A stretch of DNA of 64,000 bases from NCBI RefSeq assembly GCF_042676045.1, contig NZ_JBHTJV010000003.1, positions 496,001 to 560,000 on the forward strand, written 5' to 3'. The stretch comes from Pseudahrensia aquimaris (lineage in GTDB: Bacteria; Pseudomonadota; Alphaproteobacteria; Rhizobiales; Rhizobiaceae). The stretch's first letter is position 1, and every line of letters begins with the position of its first letter. The notes below the pieces were generated by a model, which was not told the DNA's origin, searched no databases, and worked only from the letters and a program-made list of their open reading frames with translations. The position numbers and the translations under genes were made by a program. Below, one piece after another: positions 48,736 through 57,694 of this stretch.

Positions 48736-50513
48736 GCGGACTTCAACAACTCTCCCGCAGACAAAAGCGGCTTTGCCCCACCTTCGACGATGCGTCGCAG
48801 ACTGGCGGTTTCCGGCGTCAGGTTGGAGGCTGCAAACCGGGCGATGGCACCACGGTCGGCTTGTTCAGCTTCGCCTGAGTGAAGCGCCGAAGCTGCCAGA
48901 TAGGTCGCGCCTGCGGCGAGACCGAAGAGGCGCAGATAGGGCGTTGCGCCCGCGAGTGCGGATGCTTTGTCGCCATTTTCAAGACAAGCCAGCAAGTGCT
49001 CGGTGGTCGCTTCCATATCGTCGAGCGCGGCGGCCAGACCATCGGCCACGCCGTCAAGATCGGGCCGGTTTGAACCACGCACGGCTTCGGCGATGTCTTT
49101 CAACTCGGCGATATAGCCGCGCACCGCATCACCGCCCTCGAGCGGCAATTTGCGGGTAACGAGGTCAATTGCCTGAATGCCGTTCGTGCCTTCGTAAATC
49201 GGGGCGATGCGTGCGTCGCGGAGGTATTGCGCCGCGCCAGTCTCTTCGACATAGCCCATGCCGCCGTGAACTTGGATGCCAATAGAGGCAACGTCGACGC
49301 CCACATCGGTGGAGAACGCTTTGGCGATGGGCGTCAGGAGGGCTGCGCGGTTGCCCCAGAAGGCATGGTCGCTATCGGGCGCTTCCTGCCGGTCGATGGC
49401 GAAGGCGCAATTGTAGGAGATTGCGCGGGTGGCGTTGGTGAGTGCGCGCATGGTCAGCAGATTGCGCTGCACGTCCGGGTGGTGGACGATGGGGGCCATG
49501 CCCTCGCCGTCATAACCCTCGGCGCGGCCCTGTTTGCGGTCGTTGGCATAGGCGATGGCTTTTTGGGTCGCCGCTTCTGCCACGGCGACGCCCTGGATGC
49601 CGACGAGCAGACGGGCGTTGTTCATCATCGTGAACATGCAGGCGAGGCCACGGTTTTCTTCGCCGACCATCCAGCCGATGGCTCCGGCCTCGTCGCCGAA
49701 TTTACCGTCGCCGTAAATCATCGTGCAGGTGGGCGAAGCGTGGATACCCATCTTGTGCTCAACGCCGTTGCAGAACACATCGTTGCGCGCACCAAGCGAG
49801 CCGTCTTCATTGACCAGAACCTTCGGCACGAGGAACAGCGAAATGCCGCGCTGGCCGGCAGGCGCGTCTGGCAGACGGGCAAGAACCAGATGGACGATGT
49901 TGTCCGTCATGTCGTGCTCGCCATATGTGATGTAGATCTTCTGACCGAAAATGCGGTAGCTGCCGTCGCCCACGGGTTCGGCGCGGGATTTCAGGCCATT
50001 CAGGTCCGAGCCGGATTGCGGCTCGGTCAGGTTCATCGTGCCGGTCCACTCGCCGGAGACGAGCTTTTCCAGGTAGATGGATTTCAACGCGTCCGATGCG
50101 TGGAGGTTGATCGCCTCGATGGCACCAATCGTCAGCGTCGGGCCGATGCCGAAGGCGAGCGAGCCGGAATTCCACATCTCGAAGGCGGCGGTTTGCAGTG
50201 CCATCGGCAGGTTCTGGCCGCCATAGGCTTCCGGGCCGGTCAGCGCGTTCCAGCCGCCCTCGCACCAATCTTTGTAGAGCTGCCCCCAACCTTCCGGCAT
50301 GGTCACGACACCATCCTTGAGCGGCGTGCCTTGTTCGTCGCCGATCTTCGAGAGCGGGGCAATCGCGTCGGTGGCGAATTTACCGGCTTCTTCGAGGATC
50401 GCGTCGAGGAGGTCTTCGGAAAGATCGCCCGTCTTGCGTGCGTCCATGGCTTTGCCCAATCCGGTGACGGTTTTCAGCGTGTGGGCGATTTCTGATACGG
50501 GGGCGCGGTACAT
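48732..50513 (-). CDS. Acyl-CoA dehydrogenase, long (about 600-residue) type
   Basis: A 593-residue FAD acyl-CoA dehydrogenase. An N-terminal extension (MYRAPVSEIAHTLKTVTGLG) is followed by the ACAD core: WNALTGPEAYGGQNLPMAL, GTMNLTEPQSGSDLNGLKSRAEP, FGQKIYITYGEHDM and YGDGKFGDEAGAIGWMVGEENRGLACMF. The C-terminal region has GYVEETGAAQYLRDARIAPIYEGTNGIQAIDL. Length and extension match the group that includes DmdC and many beta-oxidation enzymes. Start ATG 50513 follows AAGAGGAAA. Its ends overlap the convergent methyltransferase gene by 4 nt. Confidence 0.93.
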   Translation of the reverse strand: MYRAPVSEIAHTLKTVTGLGKAMDARKTGDLSEDLLDAILEEAGKFATDAIAPLSKIGDEQGTPLKDGVVTMPEGWGQLYKDWCEGGWNALTGPEAYGGQNLPMALQTAAFEMWNSGSLAFGIGPTLTIGAIEAINLHASDALKSIYLEKLVSGEWTGTMNLTEPQSGSDLNGLKSRAEPVGDGSYRIFGQKIYITYGEHDMTDNIVHLVLARLPDAPAGQRGISLFLVPKVLVNEDGSLGARNDVFCNGVEHKMGIHASPTCTMIYGDGKFGDEAGAIGWMVGEENRGLACMFTMMNNARLLVGIQGVAVAEAATQKAIAYANDRKQGRAEGYDGEGMAPIVHHPDVQRNLLTMRALTNATRAISYNCAFAIDRQEAPDSDHAFWGNRAALLTPIAKAFSTDVGVDVASIGIQVHGGMGYVEETGAAQYLRDARIAPIYEGTNGIQAIDLVTRKLPLEGGDAVRGYIAELKDIAEAVRGSNRPDLDGVADGLAAALDDMEATTEHLLACLENGDKASALAGATPYLRLFGLAAGATYLAASALHSGEAEQADRGAIARFAASNLTPETASLRRIVEGGAKPLLSAGELLKSA

Positions 50514-50640
50514 GGCGTTTCCTCTTGGTCGGCTGACGGATAGCTCCAAAGCCTTGGTAAAGGCAGGCGCGGCGCTTTTCAACGCGACAATGCGAACGGG
50601 TGGCTTGCTGTTGGCTCGGTTTTGGCCTGTATAGGCGGCC

Positions 50641-51609
50641 ATGGTTGATTGTGTTCCCATAGAAAAAGGCTTGCGCCGCGCTGAGGACATTCTGCGCGAG
50701 GGCGGCTTGGTGGCCGTGCCGACCGAGACTGTCTACGGCCTCGCCGCGCGAGCCGATGATACAGCCGCCGTGGCGCGAATTTATGCGGCGAAGGGCAGAC
50801 CCCCGCACAATCCGCTGATCGTGCATGTGGATGGGCGGGATATGGCAGTGCGTTACGCGGATGTTTCGCCGCTGGCCGAGCGGATGATGGACGCATTCTG
50901 GCCCGGGCCGCTGACGCTGGTTTTGCCGCTGCGCGAAAGTGCAGGGCTTGCACCTGCTGTAACCGCAGGGCTGGCGACACTGGCGCTGCGCCAGCCGAAA
51001 GGTGTGATGGCTGATCTTGCGGGGTTGCTCGGCGTTCCCATAGCAGCGCCCAGTGCGAACACTTCCGGGAGGCTCAGCCCAACCACGGCCTCTCATGTGG
51101 TTGATGATTTGGGAGACGCGGTAGATCTGGTGCTTGATGGCGGGGCCTGTGACGTCGGGCTGGAATCGACGATCTTGAAGGTGGATGGCGATGAACTGAT
51201 TCTGTTGCGTGAAGGCGGGGCGACTATAGAGGCGATTGAAGCCGTGTTCGGCGGCGAAGTCTTGCGGCCGCAGGGCGAGGCAAAGATTGAAGCGCCGGGG
51301 CAATTGCTGGCGCACTACGCGCCGCGCAAACCGTTGCGGCTGAACGCCGACCGTGCAGACCCCGACGAGGGATGGCTGGTGCTTGGCGCTGCCCCGGATC
51401 ATGCTGGGCCGATGCAGAACCTGTCGCCCAGCGGCAATTTGCAGGAGGCAGCGCACAACCTTTTCGCTATGCTGAAGGCATTGGATGAAGGCCCTGCACG
51501 GCGGCTTGCGGTGCAACCGATTCCAACCGAAGGCTTGGGCGCTGCCATCAACGACAGGCTCGCCCGCGCGGCACACGGATCGAATCTGAGCGAAGGAGAA
51601 GAAGTGTGA
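50641..51609 (+). CDS. L-threonylcarbamoyladenylate synthase, Sua5 form
   Basis: A 322-residue protein with a YrdC domain (LREGGLVAVPTETVYGLAARADD; AAKGRPPHNPLIVHV; VPIAAPSANTSGRLSPTTASHV) and a C-terminal Sua5 domain (GQLLAHYAPRKPLRLN). It makes threonylcarbamoyl-AMP for the tRNA t6A modification. It is divergent from the acyl-CoA dehydrogenase with 127 bp between and overlaps the FAD oxidase gene (GTGA). Confidence 0.94.
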   Translation: MVDCVPIEKGLRRAEDILREGGLVAVPTETVYGLAARADDTAAVARIYAAKGRPPHNPLIVHVDGRDMAVRYADVSPLAERMMDAFWPGPLTLVLPLRESAGLAPAVTAGLATLALRQPKGVMADLAGLLGVPIAAPSANTSGRLSPTTASHVVDDLGDAVDLVLDGGACDVGLESTILKVDGDELILLREGGATIEAIEAVFGGEVLRPQGEAKIEAPGQLLAHYAPRKPLRLNADRADPDEGWLVLGAAPDHAGPMQNLSPSGNLQEAAHNLFAMLKALDEGPARRLAVQPIPTEGLGAAINDRLARAAHGSNLSEGEEV

Positions 51610-53045
51610 GGGCGTCAGTGACATTGGACGAGACAATTGCCGAACGCTTCGCGGCCATCGTCGGCCCGCGCTATGCGCTGCGCGATGGCAAGGAAATCGA
51701 GCCTTACATCACCGATGCGCGGTCACGTTATGAAACCACCTCCCCGCTCGTGCTGCGGCCCGGCAGTGTGGAAGAAGTCTCCGCGATTTTAAAACTGGCC
51801 ACCGAGACCAAAACGCCCGTGGTGCCACAGGGAGGAAACACGGGGCTTGTGGGCGGCGGAATTCCGTTGGTGGGCCAAGCTAATGCGGTGATGATTTCGC
51901 TGGGGCGCATGAACCGGATTGTGGATGTCGATGCGGCGTCGAACACGATGTTGGTGGAAGCGGGTGCTATTTTGGAGACGATCCAGAAAGCCGCCGACGA
52001 TGCGGATCGGCTGTTCCCGCTTTCGCTCGGCTCGCAAGGCTCTTGCCAGATCGGCGGCAATATCGGCTCCAACGCGGGCGGCACAGGTGTGCTGGCCTAT
52101 GGCAATACCCGCGATCTGGTGATGGGTCTGGAGGTTGTGCTGCCCACCGGCGAAGTGCTGAACGGCCTGTCGCGGCTGCGCAAGGACAATACGGGTTACG
52201 ACCTTCGCAATCTGTTTGTGGGCGCGGAAGGGACGCTGGGCATCGTCACCAAGGCTGTGTTGAAACTGTTCCCGAAACCTGCGGGAACGGCGGTTGCATA
52301 TGTGGGCGTGAAGACGCCGGATAATGCGCTCGATCTGCTGAACCGCGCGAAGGGCGCGGCAGGTTCCGGCCTCACGGGGTTTGAGTTCATCAGCGAGACG
52401 GCAATGGATTTCACCATCCGACACGCCGCCAACCCAACGCAACCCCCGCTAGCCGACCCGCATCCATGGACGATTTTGATCGAGGTGTCTTCTGGTCGTT
52501 CTGAGGCGGAGGCGAATGAGATCTTGGAGAGCATATTGGGCGATGCATTGGAAAGCGTCGTGATTGATGATGCCGTGGTCGCGCAGTCGCTTGCCCAACA
52601 AAAAGCGTTCTGGCAATTGCGCGAGGACATGTCCTGGGCGCAAAAGCCTGAAGGCGCGTCGATCAAGCACGATATTTCCGTGCCTGTCGGTTCTGTGCCT
52701 GCTTTCATCGAAAAAGCCGATGCTGCGGTGCTGGCGATTGTGCCGGAAGCGCGGATCGTGAATTTCGGTCATATGGGCGATGGCAATCTGCACTACAACA
52801 TCTCGCAGCCTGTGGGATGGGATCCGCACGATTTCTTCGCCCATGAAGATGCGATCCATAATGCGATCTATAAAATTGTCGGCACGTTTGAAGGCTCCAT
52901 CTCCGCCGAACATGGAATCGGGCAAATGAAGCGGGACAAGCTGGCGGTGATCAAAGACCCGGTTTCGCTGGCACTGATGAAGCGCATCAAGCGCGAGATC
53001 GATCCGGCGGGCATCATGAACCCCGGCAAAGTGCTGCAAACATAG
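51606..53045 (+). CDS. FAD-binding oxidase, GlcD/D-2-hydroxyacid dehydrogenase type
   Basis: A 479-residue flavoprotein with a PCMH FAD domain (RPGSVEEVSAILKLATETKTPVVPQGGNTGLVGGGIP; GSQGSCQIGGNIGSNAGGTGVLAYGNTRDLVMGLEVVLPTGEV) and a C-terminal oxidase domain (NFGHMGDGNLHYNI; GSISAEHGIGQMKRDKL; DPAGIMNPGKVL). Members oxidise D-lactate, glycolate or D-2-hydroxyglutarate. A single polypeptide without GlcE/GlcF favours a D-2-hydroxyglutarate or D-lactate enzyme. The GTG start at 51606 couples it to the Sua5 gene. Confidence 0.93.
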   Translation: MRASVTLDETIAERFAAIVGPRYALRDGKEIEPYITDARSRYETTSPLVLRPGSVEEVSAILKLATETKTPVVPQGGNTGLVGGGIPLVGQANAVMISLGRMNRIVDVDAASNTMLVEAGAILETIQKAADDADRLFPLSLGSQGSCQIGGNIGSNAGGTGVLAYGNTRDLVMGLEVVLPTGEVLNGLSRLRKDNTGYDLRNLFVGAEGTLGIVTKAVLKLFPKPAGTAVAYVGVKTPDNALDLLNRAKGAAGSGLTGFEFISETAMDFTIRHAANPTQPPLADPHPWTILIEVSSGRSEAEANEILESILGDALESVVIDDAVVAQSLAQQKAFWQLREDMSWAQKPEGASIKHDISVPVGSVPAFIEKADAAVLAIVPEARIVNFGHMGDGNLHYNISQPVGWDPHDFFAHEDAIHNAIYKIVGTFEGSISAEHGIGQMKRDKLAVIKDPVSLALMKRIKREIDPAGIMNPGKVLQT

Positions 53046-53344
53046 AGCGTTCACGGCAATTTGGCTTTGCTAAATGTCTATGCGGGCGCGGCGCAACTGC
53101 GCTGGGTTGCTCTTCGCAACCTGGTGCGAACTGCTTAACACTCGCGCAACCTTACCAGCTTCTTACACACACCAAGGTTTCGCTAACCCTCTCAAACGTC
53201 AACATTTCTTAACCGCGAATTTTAAGCGGATGGGGAATCCTCACCCCTATATTCGGTTGCAAGGCAGGGACAAAAGAAGCCCGCCGCATAAGAGGTATCA
53301 GGCGCAAGATCTGGCCCTCAGGAGTTAACAGTGAGGACTTTCCG
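53046..53344. other. 299-bp gap upstream of the DUF6101 gene
   Basis: No gene is supported. GGTTGC-TCTTC-GCAACC (53105-53121) is a small hairpin that may end the oxidase transcript. TTAACCGCGAATTTTAA near 53211-53227 has two TTAA halves, but 9 nt apart and not 7, so it is a poor CtrA match. The rest probably holds the DUF6101 promoter and leader. Confidence 0.4.
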
Positions 53345-53917
53345 ATGGGGAACATCGCATCAACTGGCGCAAGCCAGATCAAACCCGTGTGGGCAGACGA
53401 GGCTATGCGCCTTGACCCGTATAAGATGCCGCAACAAGTCAGTTATGGCCGCGCAGTAGACGATATTTCAGTCACCCTCGACAACAAAGGCGCCGTTATG
53501 AAGCGCTCGTTGACGTGTGGCCTGCCGCTTTCCATCGCCCTGCCCGCCCGCGCCTTTGTCGGCGTTGCGGCCCGTGCGTATGAACATGAAGACGGCACGA
53601 TGACCATGACATTGGAATTGCTGCACAAAGACAGCGACCTGTCGGTTCCATTGTGCGTGTCGGATGATGTGGAAGAAACTGCTTGCGATTGGCATTCATG
53701 GGCCCGCGCTTTGGGCGTTCCGATGGTGATGATTGACGCGCAGGGCGCTCAAACCATCGTCAAAGATGCAGGCATCCTGACCGAGCACACGCCGCAGCCG
53801 CGTCGCCGCCGCATCTCGTCGCTGAAGCACCGCCCAAACTTCCTGCGCCGTCGCAAGACCGGCGTGGTGGGTGAAGTGCGCAAGCTGGAAGCGCGCGAGA
53901 TTATCGCTCGCACCTAA
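53345..53917 (+). CDS. DUF6101-family protein (Rhizobiales conserved hypothetical)
   Basis: A 190-residue protein without a signal or membrane segment. The first two thirds look like a compact beta-rich fold (ISVTLDNKGAVMKRSLTCGLPLSIALPARAFVGVAARAYEHEDGTMTMTLELLHKD, described in parts) with several Cys. The C-terminal third is very basic (QPRRRRISSLKHRPNFLRRRKTG), which suggests nucleic-acid or membrane-surface contact. The family is conserved in Rhizobiales with no known function. It is convergent with ubiA; their stops overlap. Confidence 0.8.
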   Translation: MGNIASTGASQIKPVWADEAMRLDPYKMPQQVSYGRAVDDISVTLDNKGAVMKRSLTCGLPLSIALPARAFVGVAARAYEHEDGTMTMTLELLHKDSDLSVPLCVSDDVEETACDWHSWARALGVPMVMIDAQGAQTIVKDAGILTEHTPQPRRRRISSLKHRPNFLRRRKTGVVGEVRKLEAREIIART

Positions 53918-54921
53918 ACGACGATTGCCGCCATCAATCCGGCAAACAATATCCAGCCGAATTGGCCGTTGGACTTGAAAAGGCGCAGGCAATTGTCTGC
54001 GTCTTCGATATCCAATTGTATCAACTGCCAGATCATGTGAGCTCCGCCGACAGCCAAACCGGCATAGGCGGGCCAGCCCGTATAGGCTTGAGAAAATGCG
54101 AGCGCAAACAGCGCAAGCGCGGCTGAATAAAGAACGACCAGTGCCAATTTGGTCTTGTCACCAAACAGAAGCGCTGTGGATTTTATGCCGATCAGCGCGT
54201 CATCCTCAGCGTCTTGGTGGGCATAGATTGTATCGTAACCTATCACCCAGCAAATGCTGCCCGCATACAGCGCCAAAGCTGGCAGGTGGATTTCGTCGAA
54301 TATGACCGCCCAGCCCATCAGCGCACCCCAAGAAAACGATAAGCCCAGCACAAATTGCGGCCAGTTGGTGAAGCGTTTGGCAAAGGGATAGAGCGCCACA
54401 ACCACCAAAGATGCCAGCGCCAAAACGCCTGCGAACGTGTTGAGGTAGCCCTTGAACGTCGTCAGATAAAGCAATGCGCCAGCGCCCACGGCCATTTGCG
54501 CTGCGATAAACAACTTAGCGTTGGTTCTGCTGACCCGACCGGACGGCATGGGCCGCGATGCGGTGCGGGCAACTTGGGCATCCAATTCGTGATCAACGAG
54601 ATCGTTGTAGGTGCAGCCCGCGCCGCGCATTGCGATGGCTCCCAGAAGAAAAGCCGCAAACGCTCCACCCAAAGGTAGGACATAGTCGCTCCAGGAGGCG
54701 GCGATATCGGGACTTCCCATCAAGGCGCCAATGGCAAGGGCCAGTGCCCACCAGCACGGCCACATGAGAAGCCATGAACCGATGGGACGATCCCACCGCG
54801 CCAACTGGGCATAGGGCCAAACGCTTTGCGGCAGCAGGCGGTAGACCCACGTGTTGGGCACCGCATCAGCAACCTTGCCGTGCAGGCTGTCCGGTTTAAG
54901 GCTTTCGCTCGGCGCGTTCAA
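53914..54921 (-). CDS. ubiA: 4-hydroxybenzoate polyprenyltransferase
   Basis: A 335-residue UbiA membrane prenyltransferase of ubiquinone synthesis. The first Asp motif is in GAGCTYNDLVDHELDAQVARTASRPMPSG (NDxxD type) and the second in YAHQDAEDDALIGIKSTA. RWDRPIGSWLLMWPCWWAL is also typical. About eight membrane helices are seen. It is divergent from purD with about 210 bp between. Confidence 0.95.
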   Translation of the reverse strand: MNAPSESLKPDSLHGKVADAVPNTWVYRLLPQSVWPYAQLARWDRPIGSWLLMWPCWWALALAIGALMGSPDIAASWSDYVLPLGGAFAAFLLGAIAMRGAGCTYNDLVDHELDAQVARTASRPMPSGRVSRTNAKLFIAAQMAVGAGALLYLTTFKGYLNTFAGVLALASLVVVALYPFAKRFTNWPQFVLGLSFSWGALMGWAVIFDEIHLPALALYAGSICWVIGYDTIYAHQDAEDDALIGIKSTALLFGDKTKLALVVLYSAALALFALAFSQAYTGWPAYAGLAVGGAHMIWQLIQLDIEDADNCLRLFKSNGQFGWILFAGLMAAIVV

Positions 54922-55136
54922 TGCTGGCTCCTTGCCGGCTTTCTCTCATGCGCCAGCGTGTCATTTCGAAAGAATTGGTCTTTCCGGCCCCCTTGGTCAA
55001 GGCAAGTTGAGCTTTGTAGCCAAGGGTGGGGCGAAGTGTCGTGGACAATTGAGGTTTTTGACCCCGAAAATGCCGCAGGCAGGCGCATCTCCGTGATAGG
55101 GTCGCGCCCAATTGTTGTTGGTTCGAAAGCATGCCC

Positions 55137-56411
55137 ATGAACATCCTGCTGATCGGCTCCGGTGGCCGCGAACATGCGCTGGCTTGGAAGCTTGCCCAAT
55201 CTCCGCTTCTGGAAAAACTTTTCATCTCGCCCGGAAATGGTGGCATGGACCCATTGGGCGAGATCGTCACGCTGGAAGTGACCAATCATCAGGCTGTGAT
55301 CGATTTCTGCCGCTTGATGGCTGTTGCCTTTGTGGTGATCGGACCGGAAGCACCATTGGTGGATGGGCTGGCGGATAGCTTGCGGGCAGCGGATATTGAC
55401 GCGTTCGGACCGTCCGCTGCCGCAGCGCAACTGGAAGGTTCCAAAAATTTTACCAAGGCGCTCTGTGCCAAGATGGATATTCCAACCGCCGCCTACGGTC
55501 ATTTTACCGATGCAGCAGCCGCCCATGCCTATATCGACGCGCAAGGCGCGCCGATTGTGATCAAGGCAGATGGCTTGGCGGCTGGCAAAGGCGTGACCGT
55601 TGCCATGACGCTGGAAGAGGCGCATGCGGCAATCGATGACTGCTTCGACGGCGCGTTTGGCGATGCGGGTGCGGAAGTGGTTGTGGAGGAGTTTCTCGAA
55701 GGGGAAGAGGCTTCGATGTTCTTCCTGTGTGATGGCAAAACCGCCCTACCCTTTGGCACGGCACAAGACCACAAGCGCGTGGGTGATGGCGATACCGGCG
55801 CGAACACCGGCGGCATGGGCGCCTATTCGCCCGCGCCCGTGCTGGACGATGACATGCAGCAGCGCGTGATGCGCGAAATCGTGGAACCTACGCTTAGAGG
55901 CATGGCGCAGGCGGGTTCGCCGTTTTCCGGCGTCTTGTATGCGGGGCTTATGATCGACGCCAGCGGGCCGAAGCTGATCGAATACAATGTGCGGTTTGGC
56001 GATCCCGAATGTCAGGTTTTGATGGTGCGGCTGGAGAGCGATTTGCTGCCGCTGCTGCTGGCCAGCGCGAAGGGCGATCTTTCCGGTGCAAAGGCCGTGT
56101 GGAGCGACGAGGTTGCGCTCACCGTGGTCATGGCCGCAAAGGGTTATCCCGGCGCGTATGAAAAAGGCACGATCATCACCGCGCTCGACGCGCTCTATGA
56201 TGACCAGATCGAGGTTTTTCATGCGGGCACGGAATTGCGCGGCAAGCATTTGTATGCCGTTGGCGGACGGGTTTTGTGCGTGGTGGCTCGGGCGGAGACA
56301 GTAAAGGAAGCGCAAAAACTGGCTTATTATGCGGTGGAAGAGGTCAACTGGCCGGAAGGCTTTTGGCGCACAGACATAGGCTGGCGGGCGATTGCGCGGG
56401 AGGAAAGCTGA
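55137..56411 (+). CDS. purD: Phosphoribosylamine-glycine ligase
   Basis: A 424-residue ATP-grasp enzyme of purine synthesis. The family opening MNILLIGSGGREHALAWKL sets the start at ATG 55137; an ATG two codons upstream (55131) is possible. Other signatures are IVIKADGLAAGKGVTVA, VVEEFLEGEEASMFFLCDG, RVGDGDTGANTGGMGAYSPAP and EYNVRFGDPECQVLM. The enoyl-CoA hydratase gene begins at the very next base after its stop. Confidence 0.96.
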   Translation: MNILLIGSGGREHALAWKLAQSPLLEKLFISPGNGGMDPLGEIVTLEVTNHQAVIDFCRLMAVAFVVIGPEAPLVDGLADSLRAADIDAFGPSAAAAQLEGSKNFTKALCAKMDIPTAAYGHFTDAAAAHAYIDAQGAPIVIKADGLAAGKGVTVAMTLEEAHAAIDDCFDGAFGDAGAEVVVEEFLEGEEASMFFLCDGKTALPFGTAQDHKRVGDGDTGANTGGMGAYSPAPVLDDDMQQRVMREIVEPTLRGMAQAGSPFSGVLYAGLMIDASGPKLIEYNVRFGDPECQVLMVRLESDLLPLLLASAKGDLSGAKAVWSDEVALTVVMAAKGYPGAYEKGTIITALDALYDDQIEVFHAGTELRGKHLYAVGGRVLCVVARAETVKEAQKLAYYAVEEVNWPEGFWRTDIGWRAIAREES

Positions 56412-57200
56412 ATGGACGCGCCCAACGACGATCTGCTGATTGAACGCCATGGCCGCGTTCTGGTCGTCTCAATCAACCGCCCACACAGGCGCAACGCTGT
56501 CGACCGGGCCACAGGCGACGCGCTCTATGCCGCTTTTAACGATTTTGAGGCCGATGATGGGGTGGATGTTGCCGTTCTCACCGGCACGGAGGGTGCATTT
56601 TGCGCCGGGTTTGATCTCATATCGCTGGCCGAATCCGGCTCTTCCGCGCGGGTGGAAGATGGTGGCGAGGGTGATCTGGGGCCAATGGGGCCAACGCGCA
56701 TGGTGCTTTCAAAGCCCGTGATCGCGGCAATCGAAGGCCACGCGGTCGCTGGCGGTATGGAGCTGGCGCTGTGGTGCGATTTGCGTGTGATGGCGGCCGA
56801 CGCAACCTTCGGCATCTATTGCCGCCGCTTCGGTGTGCCGCTGGTGGACGGCGGCACGTTCCGGCTGGCGCGCCTGATTGGCGAGAGCCGTGCGATGGAT
56901 TTGGTGCTGACGGGGCGGCCTGTCGATGCTGCGGAAGCCGAGCGTATTGGGCTGGCAAACCGTGTTGTCCCGTCCGGCACGGCGCTGGATGCGGCTTTGG
57001 CGCTGGCGACGAGTCTCACGAAGTTCCCGCAGACCTGCATGCGCAACGATCGCCTGTCCATGCTGCAACAATGGGGCATGAGCCATGATGAAGCGCTGCG
57101 GAACGAATACCGTTTGGGACTTGAGACAATGGATACGGGCGAAACGCTGGACGGAGCGAAACGCTTTTCCGGCGGCGAAGGACGCGGGGGGAAGTTTTAG
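56412..57200 (+). CDS. Enoyl-CoA hydratase/isomerase (crotonase) family protein
   Basis: A 262-residue crotonase-fold protein. The oxyanion-hole segments are CAGFDLISLAE and IEGHAVAGGMELALWCDLRVMAAD, followed by FGVPLVDGGTFRLARLIGESRAMDLVLTGRPVDAAEAERIGLANRVV. Crotonases catalyse varied acyl-CoA reactions; the substrate is not readable. It starts directly after purD, an unexpected pair that suggests shared transcription more than shared function. Confidence 0.92.
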   Translation: MDAPNDDLLIERHGRVLVVSINRPHRRNAVDRATGDALYAAFNDFEADDGVDVAVLTGTEGAFCAGFDLISLAESGSSARVEDGGEGDLGPMGPTRMVLSKPVIAAIEGHAVAGGMELALWCDLRVMAADATFGIYCRRFGVPLVDGGTFRLARLIGESRAMDLVLTGRPVDAAEAERIGLANRVVPSGTALDAALALATSLTKFPQTCMRNDRLSMLQQWGMSHDEALRNEYRLGLETMDTGETLDGAKRFSGGEGRGGKF

Positions 57201-57203
57201 CCC

Positions 57204-57689
57204 CTACTCCGCCGCCTGCTGCTGGTCGGTATAACCCTTCAATTCGCCGTTGATGACGTAGCGCAAAATTTCGACGACCTCTTCGCTGGTTTTGGTCACG
57301 GCAAGTGCTGCCGCATCGACCTCTTTGAGCGCATGGGCGTGTTCGTCCTGATGCATGATGATCGTCGGCTTGTTGAGCGCGGCGGCATAGCCAGCGTCGA
57401 ACGCCGCGTTCCACTGTTTGTATTTCTCGCCGAAACGAACCACCACAATGTCCGCGCCTTCAATCAAGGTGCGGGTGCGGATGGCGTTCATCTGCGCGCC
57501 CTTGTGGTCGTGCCAGAACTTGTTCGGCTCCGCGCCGAGGATCGCGACGCCACAATCGTCAGAGGCTTCGTGATGGGTGACGGGCGCTGCAAAAGCGACC
57601 GGCAGGTTGGCGGCTTTTGCACCCGCTTCGATCTGCTCGCGCCAATCGGTGTGGATTTCGCCCGAGAGATAGATGGTCCAGGTTTTCAT
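57204..57689 (-). CDS. YtoQ-family protein
   Basis: A 161-residue protein: WTIYLSGEIHTDWREQI, FAAPVTHHEASDDCGVAILG, KFWHDHKGAQMNAIRTRTLIEGADIVVVRFGEKYKQWNAAFDAGYAAALNKP (in parts). The pattern matches YtoQ, a nucleoside-deoxyribosyltransferase-like fold of unknown role. It is convergent with the hydratase gene (3-nt gap) and lies 5 nt after the glyS stop. Confidence 0.9.
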   Translation of the reverse strand: MKTWTIYLSGEIHTDWREQIEAGAKAANLPVAFAAPVTHHEASDDCGVAILGAEPNKFWHDHKGAQMNAIRTRTLIEGADIVVVRFGEKYKQWNAAFDAGYAAALNKPTIIMHQDEHAHALKEVDAAALAVTKTSEEVVEILRYVINGELKGYTDQQQAAE

Positions 57690-57694
57690 TGGGA

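Noticed and set aside
49227..50495. 422-codon open frame opposite the acyl-CoA dehydrogenase gene
   Set aside because: Antisense shadow of a conserved gene; no ribosome site or family similarity.
53205..53230. CtrA full site upstream of the DUF6101 gene
   Set aside because: Two TTAA halves are present, but the spacing is 9 nt and not the 7 nt of the consensus.
55131..55136. Longer purD start at ATG 55131
   Set aside because: The family begins MNxLLIGSGGREHA, which fits ATG 55137; the two-codon difference cannot be settled further from sequence.
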